This document shows positions 36,041 through 44,894 of a stretch of 64,000 nt of DNA, in pieces. The position numbers and the translations under genes were made by a program. This stretch comes from Scalindua_A sp046757465. GTDB lineage: Bacteria; Planctomycetota; Brocadiia; Brocadiales; Scalinduaceae. The stretch is taken from assembly GCA_046757465.1 (NCBI GenBank), contig JBHHYH010000001.1:62001-126000 (forward strand), written 5' to 3'. The notes under the pieces were generated by a model. The model was not told where the DNA came from. It saw only the letters and a list, made by a program, of their open reading frames with translations, and ran no database searches. Each line of letters starts with the position of its first letter. Within the stretch, counting starts at the first letter, position 1.

Positions 36041-36499
36041 TTACTTGGTGCCAGCAGTAACGGCAACCTTTTTCTCTATATATGTTAACGCATAAGTTTT
36101 ACATGCCTCAACGCAAGCCATGTCGTCATAACCTCTACAATCGTCACAGTTAATCGCAACTTCCATCTCTGTTTCTTTTGTTATTGCCTTAAAAGGACAA
36201 GCATCAATGCATGCCCAACAGCCAGTACATTTCTCTTGGCTTATGACTACATTACCATCCTCAAATTTGGTAATTGCTTCGTACTCACATGATTCTATAC
36301 ATTTAGGTTTAGCACAGTTTTGACAAACTGTAGCGTGTGGTTTATCCTTTCTGAAGTTTATGTTAATTCTGGGAACCGGTGAAGGCGTTTCTAAAGGAGA
36401 CAAATACAAATCTTGCGCTTGCGAATGCCTTATAGAGCATTCAACCATACACCTTTTACAGGTAACACAGTTTTTGCTTGTAAATTTTTTCTTTAACAT
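36041..36499 (-). CDS. Four-cluster ferredoxin-like electron transfer subunit
   Basis: A 152-residue protein with sixteen cysteines in four groups: CVTCKRCMVEC, CQNCAKPKCIESC, CTGCWACIDAC, CDDCRGYDDMACVEAC. This is the layout of CooF/HycB/FdnH-type iron-sulfur subunits with four 4Fe-4S clusters. No signal peptide is seen, so it acts in the cytoplasm. It precedes fdhA by about 197 bp on the same strand and probably carries its electrons to a hydrogenase, quinone reductase or ferredoxin (inference). Confidence 0.9.
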   Translation of the reverse strand: MLKKKFTSKNCVTCKRCMVECSIRHSQAQDLYLSPLETPSPVPRININFRKDKPHATVCQNCAKPKCIESCEYEAITKFEDGNVVISQEKCTGCWACIDACPFKAITKETEMEVAINCDDCRGYDDMACVEACKTYALTYIEKKVAVTAGTK

Positions 36500-37250
36500 A
36501 TCTTAAATACTTTCAAAATCTGTTTTATTAGATTATTGATAATTTATTATAATGACAAACCTTTATTCTAATAAAATCTTATAAATGTTCAACAATATTT
36601 TTAACACTAAGTGTATTGCTATATAGTGGTAAATTACAGCTTATGCGAATGATTGATAAATCATTTGATATACTACACAAGAATACCGTAAATTGTGGTC
36701 AACTTCAGATGGGCTGCATCCTACTTCCATTAGACACAATTTTATAACATTGATTTTCTAATAATAGCTAAGACAACATTTGTCAAAAATAAATCAAGCT
36801 GCGTCTCCAACGCACCTTTAAAGTTTTTGAAAATGAGCAATTTTCTGTCAACTATTGTTGAACTGGTGTTGGAATAAGACTGACAAAGCTTAGTTCTTAT
36901 AGTGTAAGTACTTAAGACAATAATCTAGTTTTTTTTGCAAATTTGTGGTTTTTCTAGTAAACATTTTTCTGAATATATTTTTCGTTACCCTTACCCCATT
37001 ATTAAGAAACCAAATCCTAACTTACATATTATTTATAACTTAGGATAATATTAAAACAATAATGCATTATGGCACGAAAATTGTGCTATATACTAAGTTA
37101 TTTGTTTTAATTTTATTATAAACTTAACTACGTAGGCGTCTTGAATAATAAATTTTCTGGTTTTTTTATAGATAAATCTCTATAGTTCCTGTGTAAAAAT
37201 CCGGAGTAACTTTTTTAGACCCTGGTATCCAAAGTTTGAAAGGAAGAATT
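36500..37250. other. Long intergenic stretch between divergent genes
   Basis: About 750 AT-rich bp between the ferredoxin gene (minus) and the PilZ gene (plus). No RNA gene, repeat or reliable coding frame was seen. A weak sigma-54-like element lies at 37070-37085 (separate entry). Confidence 0.45.
37070..37085 (+). promoter_or_regulatory. Weak sigma-54-like promoter element
   Basis: TGGCACGAAAATTGTG keeps the GG of the -24 box with the standard spacing to TTG, but the -12 C is changed to T. It is about 165 bp before the tandem PilZ gene. One mismatch at a critical position keeps this uncertain. Confidence 0.25.
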
Positions 37251-37922
37251 ATGTCAAACCTTCTTGAAAAGAATGAAAGACGAGTTGATGAAAGATTAAA
37301 GAACTCACTACAAATAAATTTGCTTGACCATAAGGTTGATTTAGAGAATATCAGCGCTGGTGGTGTTTATTTTGAGGTGGTAACGGATAATATCGCCCCA
37401 TTTTCCCTTGGGAGAACTGTAGAGTTTGAAATATTGGCAAAAACTTATACACCTGTGAGCTCTAGAGGAACGATCAGGCTTAAGGGGAGAGGGAAAATTA
37501 TTAGGAATAATAAAACAGGTAATGAAAAATATGGCATAGCCTTGACATTTGATGAAAAAATTGAAATTGTGGTTGATAAACGTAGCATAGTAAATCTCAG
37601 GTTTAAAAGGACTGAAAGACGAGGTGATAAAAGATTAGAGCGCCCACTACAAATAACGTTACTTGACCATAAAGTCAATTTAGAGAATATCAGTCCTGGA
37701 GGTGTTTATTTTGAGGTGGTAACGGATAATATCGAGCTATTTTCCCTTGGGAGAACTGTAGAGTTTGAAATATTGGCAAAGACTTATACACCTGTAAGCC
37801 CTAGCGGAATGATCAGGCTTAAGGGGAGTGGGAAAATTATTAGGAATAATAAAACAGGTAACAAAAAATATGGCATAGCCTTGAGATTTAATGAAAAACT
37901 TGAAATTTTGTTTGATAATTGA
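37251..37922 (+). CDS. Tandem PilZ domain protein, probable c-di-GMP receptor
   Basis: A 223-residue protein from ATG 37251, which has AAAGGAAG upstream. It consists of two nearly identical PilZ domains. Each has the RxxxR motif (RRVDER and RRGDKR) and the NxSxGG motif (ENISAGGVYFE and ENISPGGVYFE), both needed for cyclic di-GMP binding, and a closing GIAL.F strand. The DNA of the two units is also nearly identical at a spacing of 339 bp (113 codons), so the duplication is recent. No output domain is attached. The start of the gene follows a long AT-rich intergenic stretch. Confidence 0.85.
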   Translation: MSNLLEKNERRVDERLKNSLQINLLDHKVDLENISAGGVYFEVVTDNIAPFSLGRTVEFEILAKTYTPVSSRGTIRLKGRGKIIRNNKTGNEKYGIALTFDEKIEIVVDKRSIVNLRFKRTERRGDKRLERPLQITLLDHKVNLENISPGGVYFEVVTDNIELFSLGRTVEFEILAKTYTPVSPSGMIRLKGSGKIIRNNKTGNKKYGIALRFNEKLEILFDN

Positions 37923-38064
37923 TTCAAATCATAATGATATCTAAGCATATCTATGATATGCCGTATGAAAGAGCGGCGATACCTTGAATAGAGTAGGCAA
38001 TAACGGTAAGGCATTTAATTATTATTGGAGGGATAGGAACATTTGTAGCTAAATAATTAGGGCT

Positions 38065-39183
38065 CTATTTACCTTGCACACTAAATTTTTGGTAACATTC
38101 GCAGTCATCTAAATTTTCAAAAGGACAGAATTTTCTTATTATTTCATCGCGAAATCCATATCTGTAGGGAAATCTATGCGAATACGCAGAATGTACTGTT
38201 CTACTTAACTCCTCTTCGCCTAATCCTATTCTATTTTTCTTATTCCACAACAAGAGAAGGCCTTCTGTTTTTTCCTTGCTAAAACCACTTAAGCGGAATT
38301 GAGAAGCCAGTCTTATGGCACAGTTATTCCTGTATCCGACGTTAATGTGACTGTTCCATATATTGACCATTGCAGGGCAAAGAACCTTTTCTGGATCATC
38401 ATCCTTTAATGAAAAGTGATACTCAAATTTCTTCCTTATGCTTCTTCTAACAAGGTATCTGGCATTCTTATAACACTTTACAGCATAAGGATTATCTTCA
38501 ATAAACTTTACGTTTGAAATCAAACCCGTTTCATCCACATAACGAAGTTGACGTGGAGCCCTTGCAAGTGATAATACATCTTTGGGGGCAAGTCGATTGA
38601 AGTCTTCTAATAATATTTGGATCTTATACAGGTGCGATTTTTTGTTTATAGTATTAGGGAGTCTTAATAATCGCACTCTATCCTTAATCGTCATATCAAA
38701 AGCAGAAATGTCATCTAATTTAAGCTGCTTAATAAGGTTGTGCCTCATCTTTGAAAAGATAAGGTGAAGATGTTTTGAGGGCATAACTTTTCCAAATATC
38801 CTTATGTCCATCATTATATGAAAACCTTTGTAACCACTAAAGTAAACCAACAATCCTTCCTTCTGGACACACCACTTCTCAGTTAAGAAACTAACCGTTT
38901 TCCTTGTTACTTCAGATGCCAAATCCAAATGTGGTGAGTCTATATCCATAGGGAAAAACGTAGTACATATCTTGCCTTCGTAACCACTAACAGATGGATG
39001 GTCACTAACGATGTTCTCTTTCATATATCTCAAGATATCCTGAGAATATTGAAAGAAGGTAGAGTAACATTCAAAGTGTTTGTACTTTTTAATTAATCCT
39101 GGAATCTCGTGGATCGGTACTATGTTATTACGAAAACCAGGCTGGTATTGCGCTGCAAAATCAACTAAATTGTATTTGCCCAT
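38065..39183 (-). CDS. Archaeo-eukaryotic primase superfamily (AEP) protein
   Basis: A 372-residue protein. The catalytic pair of the AEP/PrimPol fold is visible as the DxD motif FPMDIDSP (about residue 80), the SxGxH-type motif YFSGYKGFHIMMD (about 115), and the third motif RVRLLRLPNTINKKSHLYKI (about 170-190). The C-terminal third is helical with CAIRLASQFRLSGFS and ends in a cysteine group (CPF...DCECYQ), like PriCT or PriL-type tails. Related enzymes make primers or fill gaps in repair, plasmid and phage systems. It stands alone with no helicase or phage gene near, so the role is open. Confidence 0.75.
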   Translation of the reverse strand: MGKYNLVDFAAQYQPGFRNNIVPIHEIPGLIKKYKHFECYSTFFQYSQDILRYMKENIVSDHPSVSGYEGKICTTFFPMDIDSPHLDLASEVTRKTVSFLTEKWCVQKEGLLVYFSGYKGFHIMMDIRIFGKVMPSKHLHLIFSKMRHNLIKQLKLDDISAFDMTIKDRVRLLRLPNTINKKSHLYKIQILLEDFNRLAPKDVLSLARAPRQLRYVDETGLISNVKFIEDNPYAVKCYKNARYLVRRSIRKKFEYHFSLKDDDPEKVLCPAMVNIWNSHINVGYRNNCAIRLASQFRLSGFSKEKTEGLLLLWNKKNRIGLGEEELSRTVHSAYSHRFPYRYGFRDEIIRKFCPFENLDDCECYQKFSVQGK

Positions 39184-39350
39184 ATTAAACCGCCTTTATC
39201 ATAACCGTGGTATGTTTTTTAACAATACTATTAATTCAAACTCAAATTGAATAATTTATGATTAATAAGGAAAAGTATTGATTGAAAAAGTCATTTTAGT
39301 TATAAGGTAAAAACTATTAAATCATACACGAATTTGAAAGGAGGTTTAAG

Positions 39351-39704
39351 ATGAAAATGATCAGATTGCTGATTTTTGGTCTTCTGTTATTTTGCTGTTC
39401 AACTGTTTTTGCTCAAAAAGGTGATGTTTTCGTCAGATTAAAGCACAGTCTACCAAATATTTTGAAGGTAACAAACGTAAGAGTATATTCAGACAGTCCA
39501 ACATCTGCGAAAATAAGTATTTGGATAAACATTAAGAATGGGAAAATAGTAAGTGTAAGTCGTGGAGGTGGTGATTGGATAATTACATTACGTACACGTG
39601 GTAAAGTATCTACATACGTCGCTTCCGAGAAATCTTTTAAGATAGCTGGTGAAGAATCTAAAGCTGTAAAGATAAGGGCCTTGCACTTTACAGAAAGCAG
39701 TTAA
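39351..39704 (+). CDS. Small exported protein of unknown function
   Basis: A 117-residue protein with a strong signal peptide (MKMIRLLIFGLLLFCCSTVFAQ, cleavage after AQ or FA). The mature part is beta-rich (KISIWINIKNGKIVSVSRGGGDWIITL) and ends in KIRALHFTESS. The start is preceded by AAAGGAGG. No family is recognised. The gene is followed by another small conserved protein 34 bp downstream on the same strand. Confidence 0.75.
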   Translation: MKMIRLLIFGLLLFCCSTVFAQKGDVFVRLKHSLPNILKVTNVRVYSDSPTSAKISIWINIKNGKIVSVSRGGGDWIITLRTRGKVSTYVASEKSFKIAGEESKAVKIRALHFTESS

Positions 39705-39738
39705 CTTTTAATAAACTGTCGACAAAATTTACAATTTC

Positions 39739-39972
39739 GTGAAATTGCATAGTATTAAAGTAAGTACATATGCAGGATACAAAGCGGATGAAAGACCGCT
39801 CAATTTTATCTTTGAGGGCAAGAAGCATAAAATCAAGGATATAATAGACCGAACCTGCGAAGAAAACATTAGTGGTGGGCTAAGAATGAGATACACTGTA
39901 AAGACAGATGAAGGATTAAGGTTTAAGCTTTGCTACGACGAAAACCAAGATCAATGGTTTTTGGAAGAGTAA
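39739..39972 (+). CDS. Small conserved cytoplasmic protein
   Basis: A 77-residue protein starting with GTG. The sequence KVSTYAGYKADERPLNFIFEGKKHKIKDIIDR and the ending RFKLCYDENQDQWFLEE look like a small family of conserved hypothetical proteins found in anaerobic bacteria, with the beta strand pairs of a compact fold. No catalytic motif is visible and I do not assign a function. It is convergent with clpP. Confidence 0.65.
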   Translation: MKLHSIKVSTYAGYKADERPLNFIFEGKKHKIKDIIDRTCEENISGGLRMRYTVKTDEGLRFKLCYDENQDQWFLEE

Positions 39973-39997
39973 TTCAACTAATTAATGTTGCAGAGGT

Positions 39998-40669
39998 TTA
40001 GTCTTTCTTTTGATCCCTTAATGACTCGATGACCTCGTCAACAATTCCATACTCCTTGGCTTCTTGTGCAGACATATAGAAATCTCTATCAAAATCTTTT
40101 TCTATCTTATCCATTGGCTGGCCACTGTGTTTTACCAGTATTTCATTAAGGCATCTTTTCATATACATTATCTCTTCTGCCTGGATGCTTATGTCTGTTG
40201 CTGTACCCCTTGTGCCACCCCATGGTTGATGTAACATTATTCTTGTATGAGGCAAGCCATATCTCTTACCCTTCGTGCCCGAGGCTATAAGCACAGCAGC
40301 CATGCTAAATGCCTGACCAACACAAAAGGTAGCAACATCGCACTGAACAAATTGCATTGTGTCATAGATCGCAAGGCCTGCCGTAATTGAGCCACCAGGA
40401 GAGTTTATATAGATATTAATGTCCTGATTCTTATTTTCGTTTTGCAGAAATAACATTTGAGCTATTACCAGGTTCGAGATGGTATCTTCTATTGGGGTAC
40501 CAATGAATATTATTCGATCTTTTAGTAACCTGGAGAATATATCATAATGTCTTTCCCCATAGCCCGTTTTTTCTATCACAGAGGGGACAAAAACATTTCC
40601 ATATGTCTTGTTCAGCATATCATAGAATTTTCTATATGAATAGTCATTCAGATTAAAATCCTTAGTCAC
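39998..40669 (-). CDS. clpP: ATP-dependent Clp protease proteolytic subunit
   Basis: A 223-residue serine peptidase, longer than the usual 195-205 because of an N-terminal extension (about 25 residues). The catalytic triad is in place: Ser in GQAFSMAAVL (about 122), His in RIMLHQPWGG (about 147) and Asp in FDRDFYMSAQEA. Members normally carry GQAASMGA; GQAFSMAA is a mild variant. ClpP forms the degradation chamber used with ClpX or ClpA. It follows the trigger factor gene by 24 bp, a conserved tig-clpP order; clpX is not adjacent here. Confidence 0.95.
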   Translation of the reverse strand: MTKDFNLNDYSYRKFYDMLNKTYGNVFVPSVIEKTGYGERHYDIFSRLLKDRIIFIGTPIEDTISNLVIAQMLFLQNENKNQDINIYINSPGGSITAGLAIYDTMQFVQCDVATFCVGQAFSMAAVLIASGTKGKRYGLPHTRIMLHQPWGGTRGTATDISIQAEEIMYMKRCLNEILVKHSGQPMDKIEKDFDRDFYMSAQEAKEYGIVDEVIESLRDQKKD

Positions 40670-40693
40670 TAGATTTCTCCCTCATTAAGTTAT

Positions 40694-41992
40694 TTATTTC
40701 TTTTTCTGATTAGTTTCTTTTGTAACTGCCTCTTTTAGCAGGAAGTCTACTGTCTTGCTTTCCTTCATCTGGTATCTCAAATTTGGAATATTACCTATCT
40801 TCTCAAGCTGGTTACGCATCTTGGAAGGTTCAGTACCGTACATATTGGCTAACGTATTAATCCTTTGATTAACTTCTGCTTCCGTTACGAATATTTTTTC
40901 TCTTTCAGCTATGCGTTCGAGAATAAGAGACAACTTGAAATCTTTAATAACAGACTCTTCGGAAGCATTCTTTAGATTTCCCATATCCTTTTCTATTTCT
41001 TCCAACGGTCTTCCTCTGTTTAAAAGTTCAATTTGGTGACGATGAAGTCTCTTATTTGTCTGGCTTTCAATCACATCCTTAGGCAGGTCAAAATTAGCCA
41101 TTTCTAAGAGATTTTTGTAAATTTGCTCCCGCATGTCATTATCTACCATTCTTTTCTTCTCTGCTTCTAATTTCTTTGACACAAATTCACTTAATTCAGC
41201 GAGTGAATCATAACCCATCTGCTTTGCCATTTCATCATTTATCTCAGGACTGACAGGTCTTTTGATTTCTTTTACAGATATTTCTAACTTTGCAGATTTA
41301 TTCCGGTACTGTTCAACAGAAAAATTATCCCCTAATTGTACATCTATAGAACACGTCCCTCCTGACTTTGTGCCTAAAAGATTTGATTTCAAATCAGGTA
41401 CATTTATATCAGCAACGGTGGAGCCTGAGACCATAACTTCTAAATCCTCATCCTTGAAAACAATCTTTCTACCAACTTTGACCTTACAGTCACAAATAAT
41501 ATAATCATCGTCTTCTACTTTTCCATCCTTCACGATAGTTAGCTGTGTTTTCTGCCCGCTTATAGTTTTCAAAGCAGCCTTTATGTCCTTGTCCGTGACT
41601 GACACGGATTCCTTCTTTAGCTGCATCCCCTTGTATTCTCCTATCTCAAACGTTGGTAAAACCTCCATTGTAACTTCGAAGTTGAGGGGTTTGCCCAATT
41701 CCATATTAACATCACTGATTTCCGGCTCACCTACGGGAGATAATTTGTTTTTTTCAACTGCTTCTTCATATGTACTGCTAACTAATTTTTGTTTTACATC
41801 TTCCATGAGTCTGTCGCCAAACTTTCTTTCTACAAGACTCCTGGGAGCTTTGCCTTTTCTGAAACCCGGCAAATCGGCCATCCTGCATAACTCCTTTAGT
41901 TGTTCTTGCCACTCATCATCTATTTTCTCTTTTGGTATCTCAACCTTAAGCAATTTCTTACAAGGACCTATTTCTTCAATTTCTACTTTCAT
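40694..41992 (-). CDS. tig: Trigger factor (ribosome-associated chaperone)
   Basis: A 432-residue chaperone at the ribosome exit tunnel. The ribosome-binding signature GFRKGKAPRSLVERKFG (about residues 43-60) is present. The FKBP-like middle domain is present but diverged, and a long helical C-terminal domain (about 250-430) provides the substrate cradle. tRNA-Gly stands 54 bp upstream on the same strand, so tRNA and tig may share a transcript. It leads the tig-clpP unit. Confidence 0.94.
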   Translation of the reverse strand: MKVEIEEIGPCKKLLKVEIPKEKIDDEWQEQLKELCRMADLPGFRKGKAPRSLVERKFGDRLMEDVKQKLVSSTYEEAVEKNKLSPVGEPEISDVNMELGKPLNFEVTMEVLPTFEIGEYKGMQLKKESVSVTDKDIKAALKTISGQKTQLTIVKDGKVEDDDYIICDCKVKVGRKIVFKDEDLEVMVSGSTVADINVPDLKSNLLGTKSGGTCSIDVQLGDNFSVEQYRNKSAKLEISVKEIKRPVSPEINDEMAKQMGYDSLAELSEFVSKKLEAEKKRMVDNDMREQIYKNLLEMANFDLPKDVIESQTNKRLHRHQIELLNRGRPLEEIEKDMGNLKNASEESVIKDFKLSLILERIAEREKIFVTEAEVNQRINTLANMYGTEPSKMRNQLEKIGNIPNLRYQMKESKTVDFLLKEAVTKETNQKKK

Positions 41993-42046
41993 TTTGTTAT
42001 TAGGACAAGATTTTTATTTGGTTTTTTTAACTAAGCGGTTCTATAA

Positions 42047-42118
42047 AAGCGGGTGATGGGGTTCGAACCCACGACATTCACGTTGGCAACGTGACGCTCT
42101 ACCACTGAGCTACACCCG
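42047..42118 (-). tRNA. tRNA-Gly (GCC)
   Basis: The minus strand gives GCGGGTG...CACCCGC acceptor arms, a TTGCCAA anticodon loop (anticodon GCC) inside a five-pair stem TCACG/CGTGA, and a GGTTCGAACCC T arm. The 72-nt gene does not encode CCA. It stands 54 bp before tig. Confidence 0.96.
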
Positions 42119-42160
42119 CTAAAATATCTCAGGGTTTTCTACCCACCTACACAGAAAGCC

Positions 42161-42310
42161 ATCCACCTAAGGTGGATATGCTTCGGCGCCCGCCTGCCAA
42201 AGCACTTTGTGTGGCGGACAGGGGTTTCGCCCGAAGAAGAGTGTGGAGGCGCCATGCCCGCCTGCCGTCGGGCAGGGACTTCGCCCGTGCGGCTCCACAA
42301 TTACCTGCTC
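42161..42310. repeat. GC-rich palindromic repeat between two tRNA genes
   Basis: A short hairpin ATCCACCTAAGGTGGAT opens a GC-rich block with repeated GGCGGACAGGGGTTTCGCCC and CGGGCAGGGACTTCGCCC-like units. The composition contrasts with the AT-rich surroundings. It resembles repeat elements inserted between tRNA genes; no protein frame is credible. Confidence 0.5.
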
Positions 42311-42393
42311 TGGTGACTCGCTCAGGCATATACAAACGAACAGATACCAGTTTATTATAATTATCTGACATAGGATTACAACATATTTTTATT

Positions 42394-42478
42394 TGGTGCG
42401 AGGGAGGAGAGTCGAACTCCTACGGTATATACCACTAGATCCTAAGTCTAGCGCGTCTGCCAGTTCCGCCACCCTCGC
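42394..42478 (-). tRNA. tRNA-Leu (UAG)
   Basis: The minus strand shows GCGAGGG/CCCTCGC acceptor arms, a CTTAGGA anticodon loop (anticodon TAG) in a CTAGA/TCTAG stem, a long variable arm as expected for leucine, a GGAGTTCGACTCTCC T arm, and an encoded 3' CCA. It is 276 bp upstream of tRNA-Gly on the same strand. Confidence 0.96.
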
Positions 42479-42741
42479 TGAAAATATTCTTGGGAGAAAT
42501 ATATCTTCTAATTGCCATAGGGGATTTGAAATTTTCCAGGCTGCCGATCAAGGATGTGTTAAATAAGCTTTTACCAATTTTTTAGTTTGGTTTCAAGTAA
42601 TATATTTTATAAAAAAAATTTAAAATATAAATCCAAGGAATCATTTTTATGGATTATGGCTGGTACATCTGAATGGTTGAGTGAAACAAACAAACTAACT
42701 AACTTGATAACGTCTCGAAAATTCTAAAACATGATAAATTA

Positions 42742-42993
42742 GTATCTGTTGCGGAAGACTGAAATATCCAAAAATGTCATTTTTACCCGCCAGTCTTTAT
42801 GGTGGACTGAACCATGTCCTGAAAAATGTCATGCTGAATTTATTTCAGCATCTTTTCTAGAATCTCCGATTTCAGAATCTATGTATCTCAATCCTGAAGC
42901 AAGTTCAGGATCAGAGACCCTGACCCCCATAACTTCCTTGCGTAAGCTAGGAATGGGGGCAGGGTGACAAAATAGCGTTTCCGCAACAGATAC
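42742..42993. mobile_element. MITE-like element, copy 1
   Basis: A 252-bp element bounded by perfect 15-bp inverted repeats: GTATCTGTTGCGGAA (42742-42756) and TTCCGCAACAGATAC (42979-42993). It is flanked by a 6-bp direct repeat AAATTA on both sides, the mark of transposition. It encodes no transposase. The inside contains further short inverted repeats (CCTGAAGCAAGTTCAGGA). A second copy is at 49338-49659. The 72-codon frame inside (42749-42967) is not a gene. The stretch from 42479 to 43051 otherwise holds nothing I can support. Confidence 0.8.
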
Positions 42994-43051
42994 AAATTAG
43001 TAACCTGTCCGATTATACCCGCCCGGAAGAACTGTTTGTACAAGTAGTCCT

Positions 43052-43924
43052 CTAATTAATGTAAATATTTCTACTCATAATTTTTTCTACGGTCTTCATA
43101 TCTGCCTTGAACGGAATTTCCGGAAGTGAAGGTAAGAGTAATTGATGACGGCGAGAAAACGGAGTGTCCTTCAATTTTAAATTGTAAGAAATAACCATTA
43201 AGGTTTCAAGATTCACAACATCCTGGATGTTATATGCCAGTAAAGTTTCTAATGCCTTTTTATTTTTTTTGAAATCATTCCATAGCAAAACTGCGAAATA
43301 ACCGTTAATTCCGTCTAATTCGTTTCTATCAACTCCTAACTGCCTTTCGCAACCTTTTAAACCGCCTGTATAACCAAGACTCTTTAAAACATATCTCAAA
43401 TCAATATGGGCATGATTCATCTTGATTTTTAGATGGTTCTCAATAAACGGTATATCGAAACATTTACCATTGTAAGTAACGATGACCCTATATTTTTTAA
43501 TATCTTCCTTAAAGTCTTCAAGATTGTCACCTTTTACATAATGGAATATAGATTTTCCGTCATAAAGGGCAATCGTTGTGATGTAGTTTACTGAGCTACT
43601 TAACCCGGTTGTTTCGATATCTAAATATGCGGTTGAATGTCGAAAATCAGGAAACAATCGCCAATGTTGATTGAACGGCAATAGTTCGGTAAAGTAACCG
43701 GGATTATTGTTTTCAAGATGTTTGAAAGATTGTTTTATGTGATCTGTCAAAGATTTTATTTCGTTTTGTGATAATGAAATTGGATCTGTCCCCATAAGGG
43801 AATCCCAGGAGAGAACACCTGAGAACCATAAATGATACTCCGCTTGAAGACCGATGCCTGGAATGTGACAAAATGTATTTTTTAACACTGTCTTTCCAAT
43901 TTCAATTCCATACTGGTTATCCAA
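43052..43924 (-). CDS. YprB-like RNase H-fold 3'-5' exonuclease
   Basis: A 290-residue protein with a DnaQ-type DEDD exonuclease core. The motif YLDIETTGLSS (about residue 99, Asp and Glu), the TYNGKCFDIPFIENHLK segment with Asp (about 150) and the NIQDVVNLETLM segment with Asp (about 255) are the metal ligands of the YprB RNase H-like family. It may act on single-stranded DNA or RNA. The reading frame overlaps the end of trpS by 8 bp on the same strand, so the two are translationally coupled. Confidence 0.82.
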   Translation of the reverse strand: MDNQYGIEIGKTVLKNTFCHIPGIGLQAEYHLWFSGVLSWDSLMGTDPISLSQNEIKSLTDHIKQSFKHLENNNPGYFTELLPFNQHWRLFPDFRHSTAYLDIETTGLSSSVNYITTIALYDGKSIFHYVKGDNLEDFKEDIKKYRVIVTYNGKCFDIPFIENHLKIKMNHAHIDLRYVLKSLGYTGGLKGCERQLGVDRNELDGINGYFAVLLWNDFKKNKKALETLLAYNIQDVVNLETLMVISYNLKLKDTPFSRRHQLLLPSLPEIPFKADMKTVEKIMSRNIYIN

Positions 43925-44894
43925 GTCCTACTTTGTCTTTAACGGTTGTTAAAATTTTCTCTGCAATGGGCCTGATTTTACTGGCTCCTTCGGCCAGTAA
44001 GGAATCAATATAACTCTCGTCGGTTGTTAAATCCCTATAGCGAGATTGGAGAGGTTTCAGTCCTTCGATGATTACGTCTGCCAGGTCTTTTTTGAAGTCT
44101 GCATATCCCTTTCCTTCAAATCGACCTTCTATTTCCGCTCTACTTATTCCAGTGAAAAGTTCATATATGACTAGCAAATTGTAGATTCCAGGGCGGTTTT
44201 CATCGAAACGGATCTCGCGCAGCGAGTCCGTAACCGCTCCCATAGTTTTAGAACGGATGACATCCGGCGAGTCAAGTAAATGAATTGCATGACCCTGCTG
44301 TGTCTCGCTCTTGCTCATCTTCTTTGTAGGATCGTCCAGTCCCATAATGCGGGCGCCTGTCTCAGGGATAACAGGTTCTGGTATCTTGAAGCTCTCACCA
44401 TATATTGAGTTAAATCTCTGTGCAACATCGCGTGCAAGCTCCACGTGTTGTTTTTGGTCTTCACCAACTGGCACGAGATCAGTTTCATAGAGCAGAATAT
44501 CCGCAGCCATAAGTGCAGGATAATCAAAAAGACCAACATTAACTTGCTCTTTTTGTGACTTTTCTTTGAACTGTGTCATTCTCTGCATCCATCCCATAGG
44601 GATAAAGCAGTTGAGAATCCATGTCAGTTCGGCATGAGCGCTGATGTGAGATTGAACGAAGACGTGGGACAATTTGCGGTCTATCCCTGCGGCAAAGAGG
44701 AGGCCTGCCAGCTCGCGTATCTTTGACTTCAGGATTCCGGGGTCCTGGGGAACGGTGATGGCATGCAGGTCAACAATGCAAAAGATGTTGTCAAACTCAG
44801 CTTGTGAAGTTATCCAATGCTTAATCGCACCGAGATAGTTTCCAATGTGGATATTGCCTGTTGGTTGAATACCAGAGAGCACACGTTTTTTCAT
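43917..44894 (-). CDS. trpS: Tryptophanyl-tRNA synthetase
   Basis: A 325-residue class I synthetase that charges tRNA-Trp. The HIGH-type signature PTGNIHIGNYLGA (about residues 11-23), the tryptophan pocket DLHAITVPQ, VPVGEDQKQHVELARD and the KMSKS loop (KKMSKSE, about 193) are all seen. The length agrees with bacterial TrpS. The start has AAAGGAG. The following gene overlaps its end by 8 bp. Confidence 0.97.
   Translation of the reverse strand: MKKRVLSGIQPTGNIHIGNYLGAIKHWITSQAEFDNIFCIVDLHAITVPQDPGILKSKIRELAGLLFAAGIDRKLSHVFVQSHISAHAELTWILNCFIPMGWMQRMTQFKEKSQKEQVNVGLFDYPALMAADILLYETDLVPVGEDQKQHVELARDVAQRFNSIYGESFKIPEPVIPETGARIMGLDDPTKKMSKSETQQGHAIHLLDSPDVIRSKTMGAVTDSLREIRFDENRPGIYNLLVIYELFTGISRAEIEGRFEGKGYADFKKDLADVIIEGLKPLQSRYRDLTTDESYIDSLLAEGASKIRPIAEKILTTVKDKVGLG

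Noticed and set aside
37251..37922. Tandem repeat as a CRISPR-like array
   Set aside because: The 339-bp unit is protein-coding and only duplicated; no short direct repeats with spacers are present.
42147..42371. Two overlapping frames of 74 and 62 codons on opposite strands
   Set aside because: Both cover the GC-rich repeat between tRNA genes; an open frame is expected by chance in GC-rich repeats.
42749..42967. A 72-codon frame on the plus strand
   Set aside because: It lies inside the MITE copy 1; its content is repeat sequence, not protein-like.
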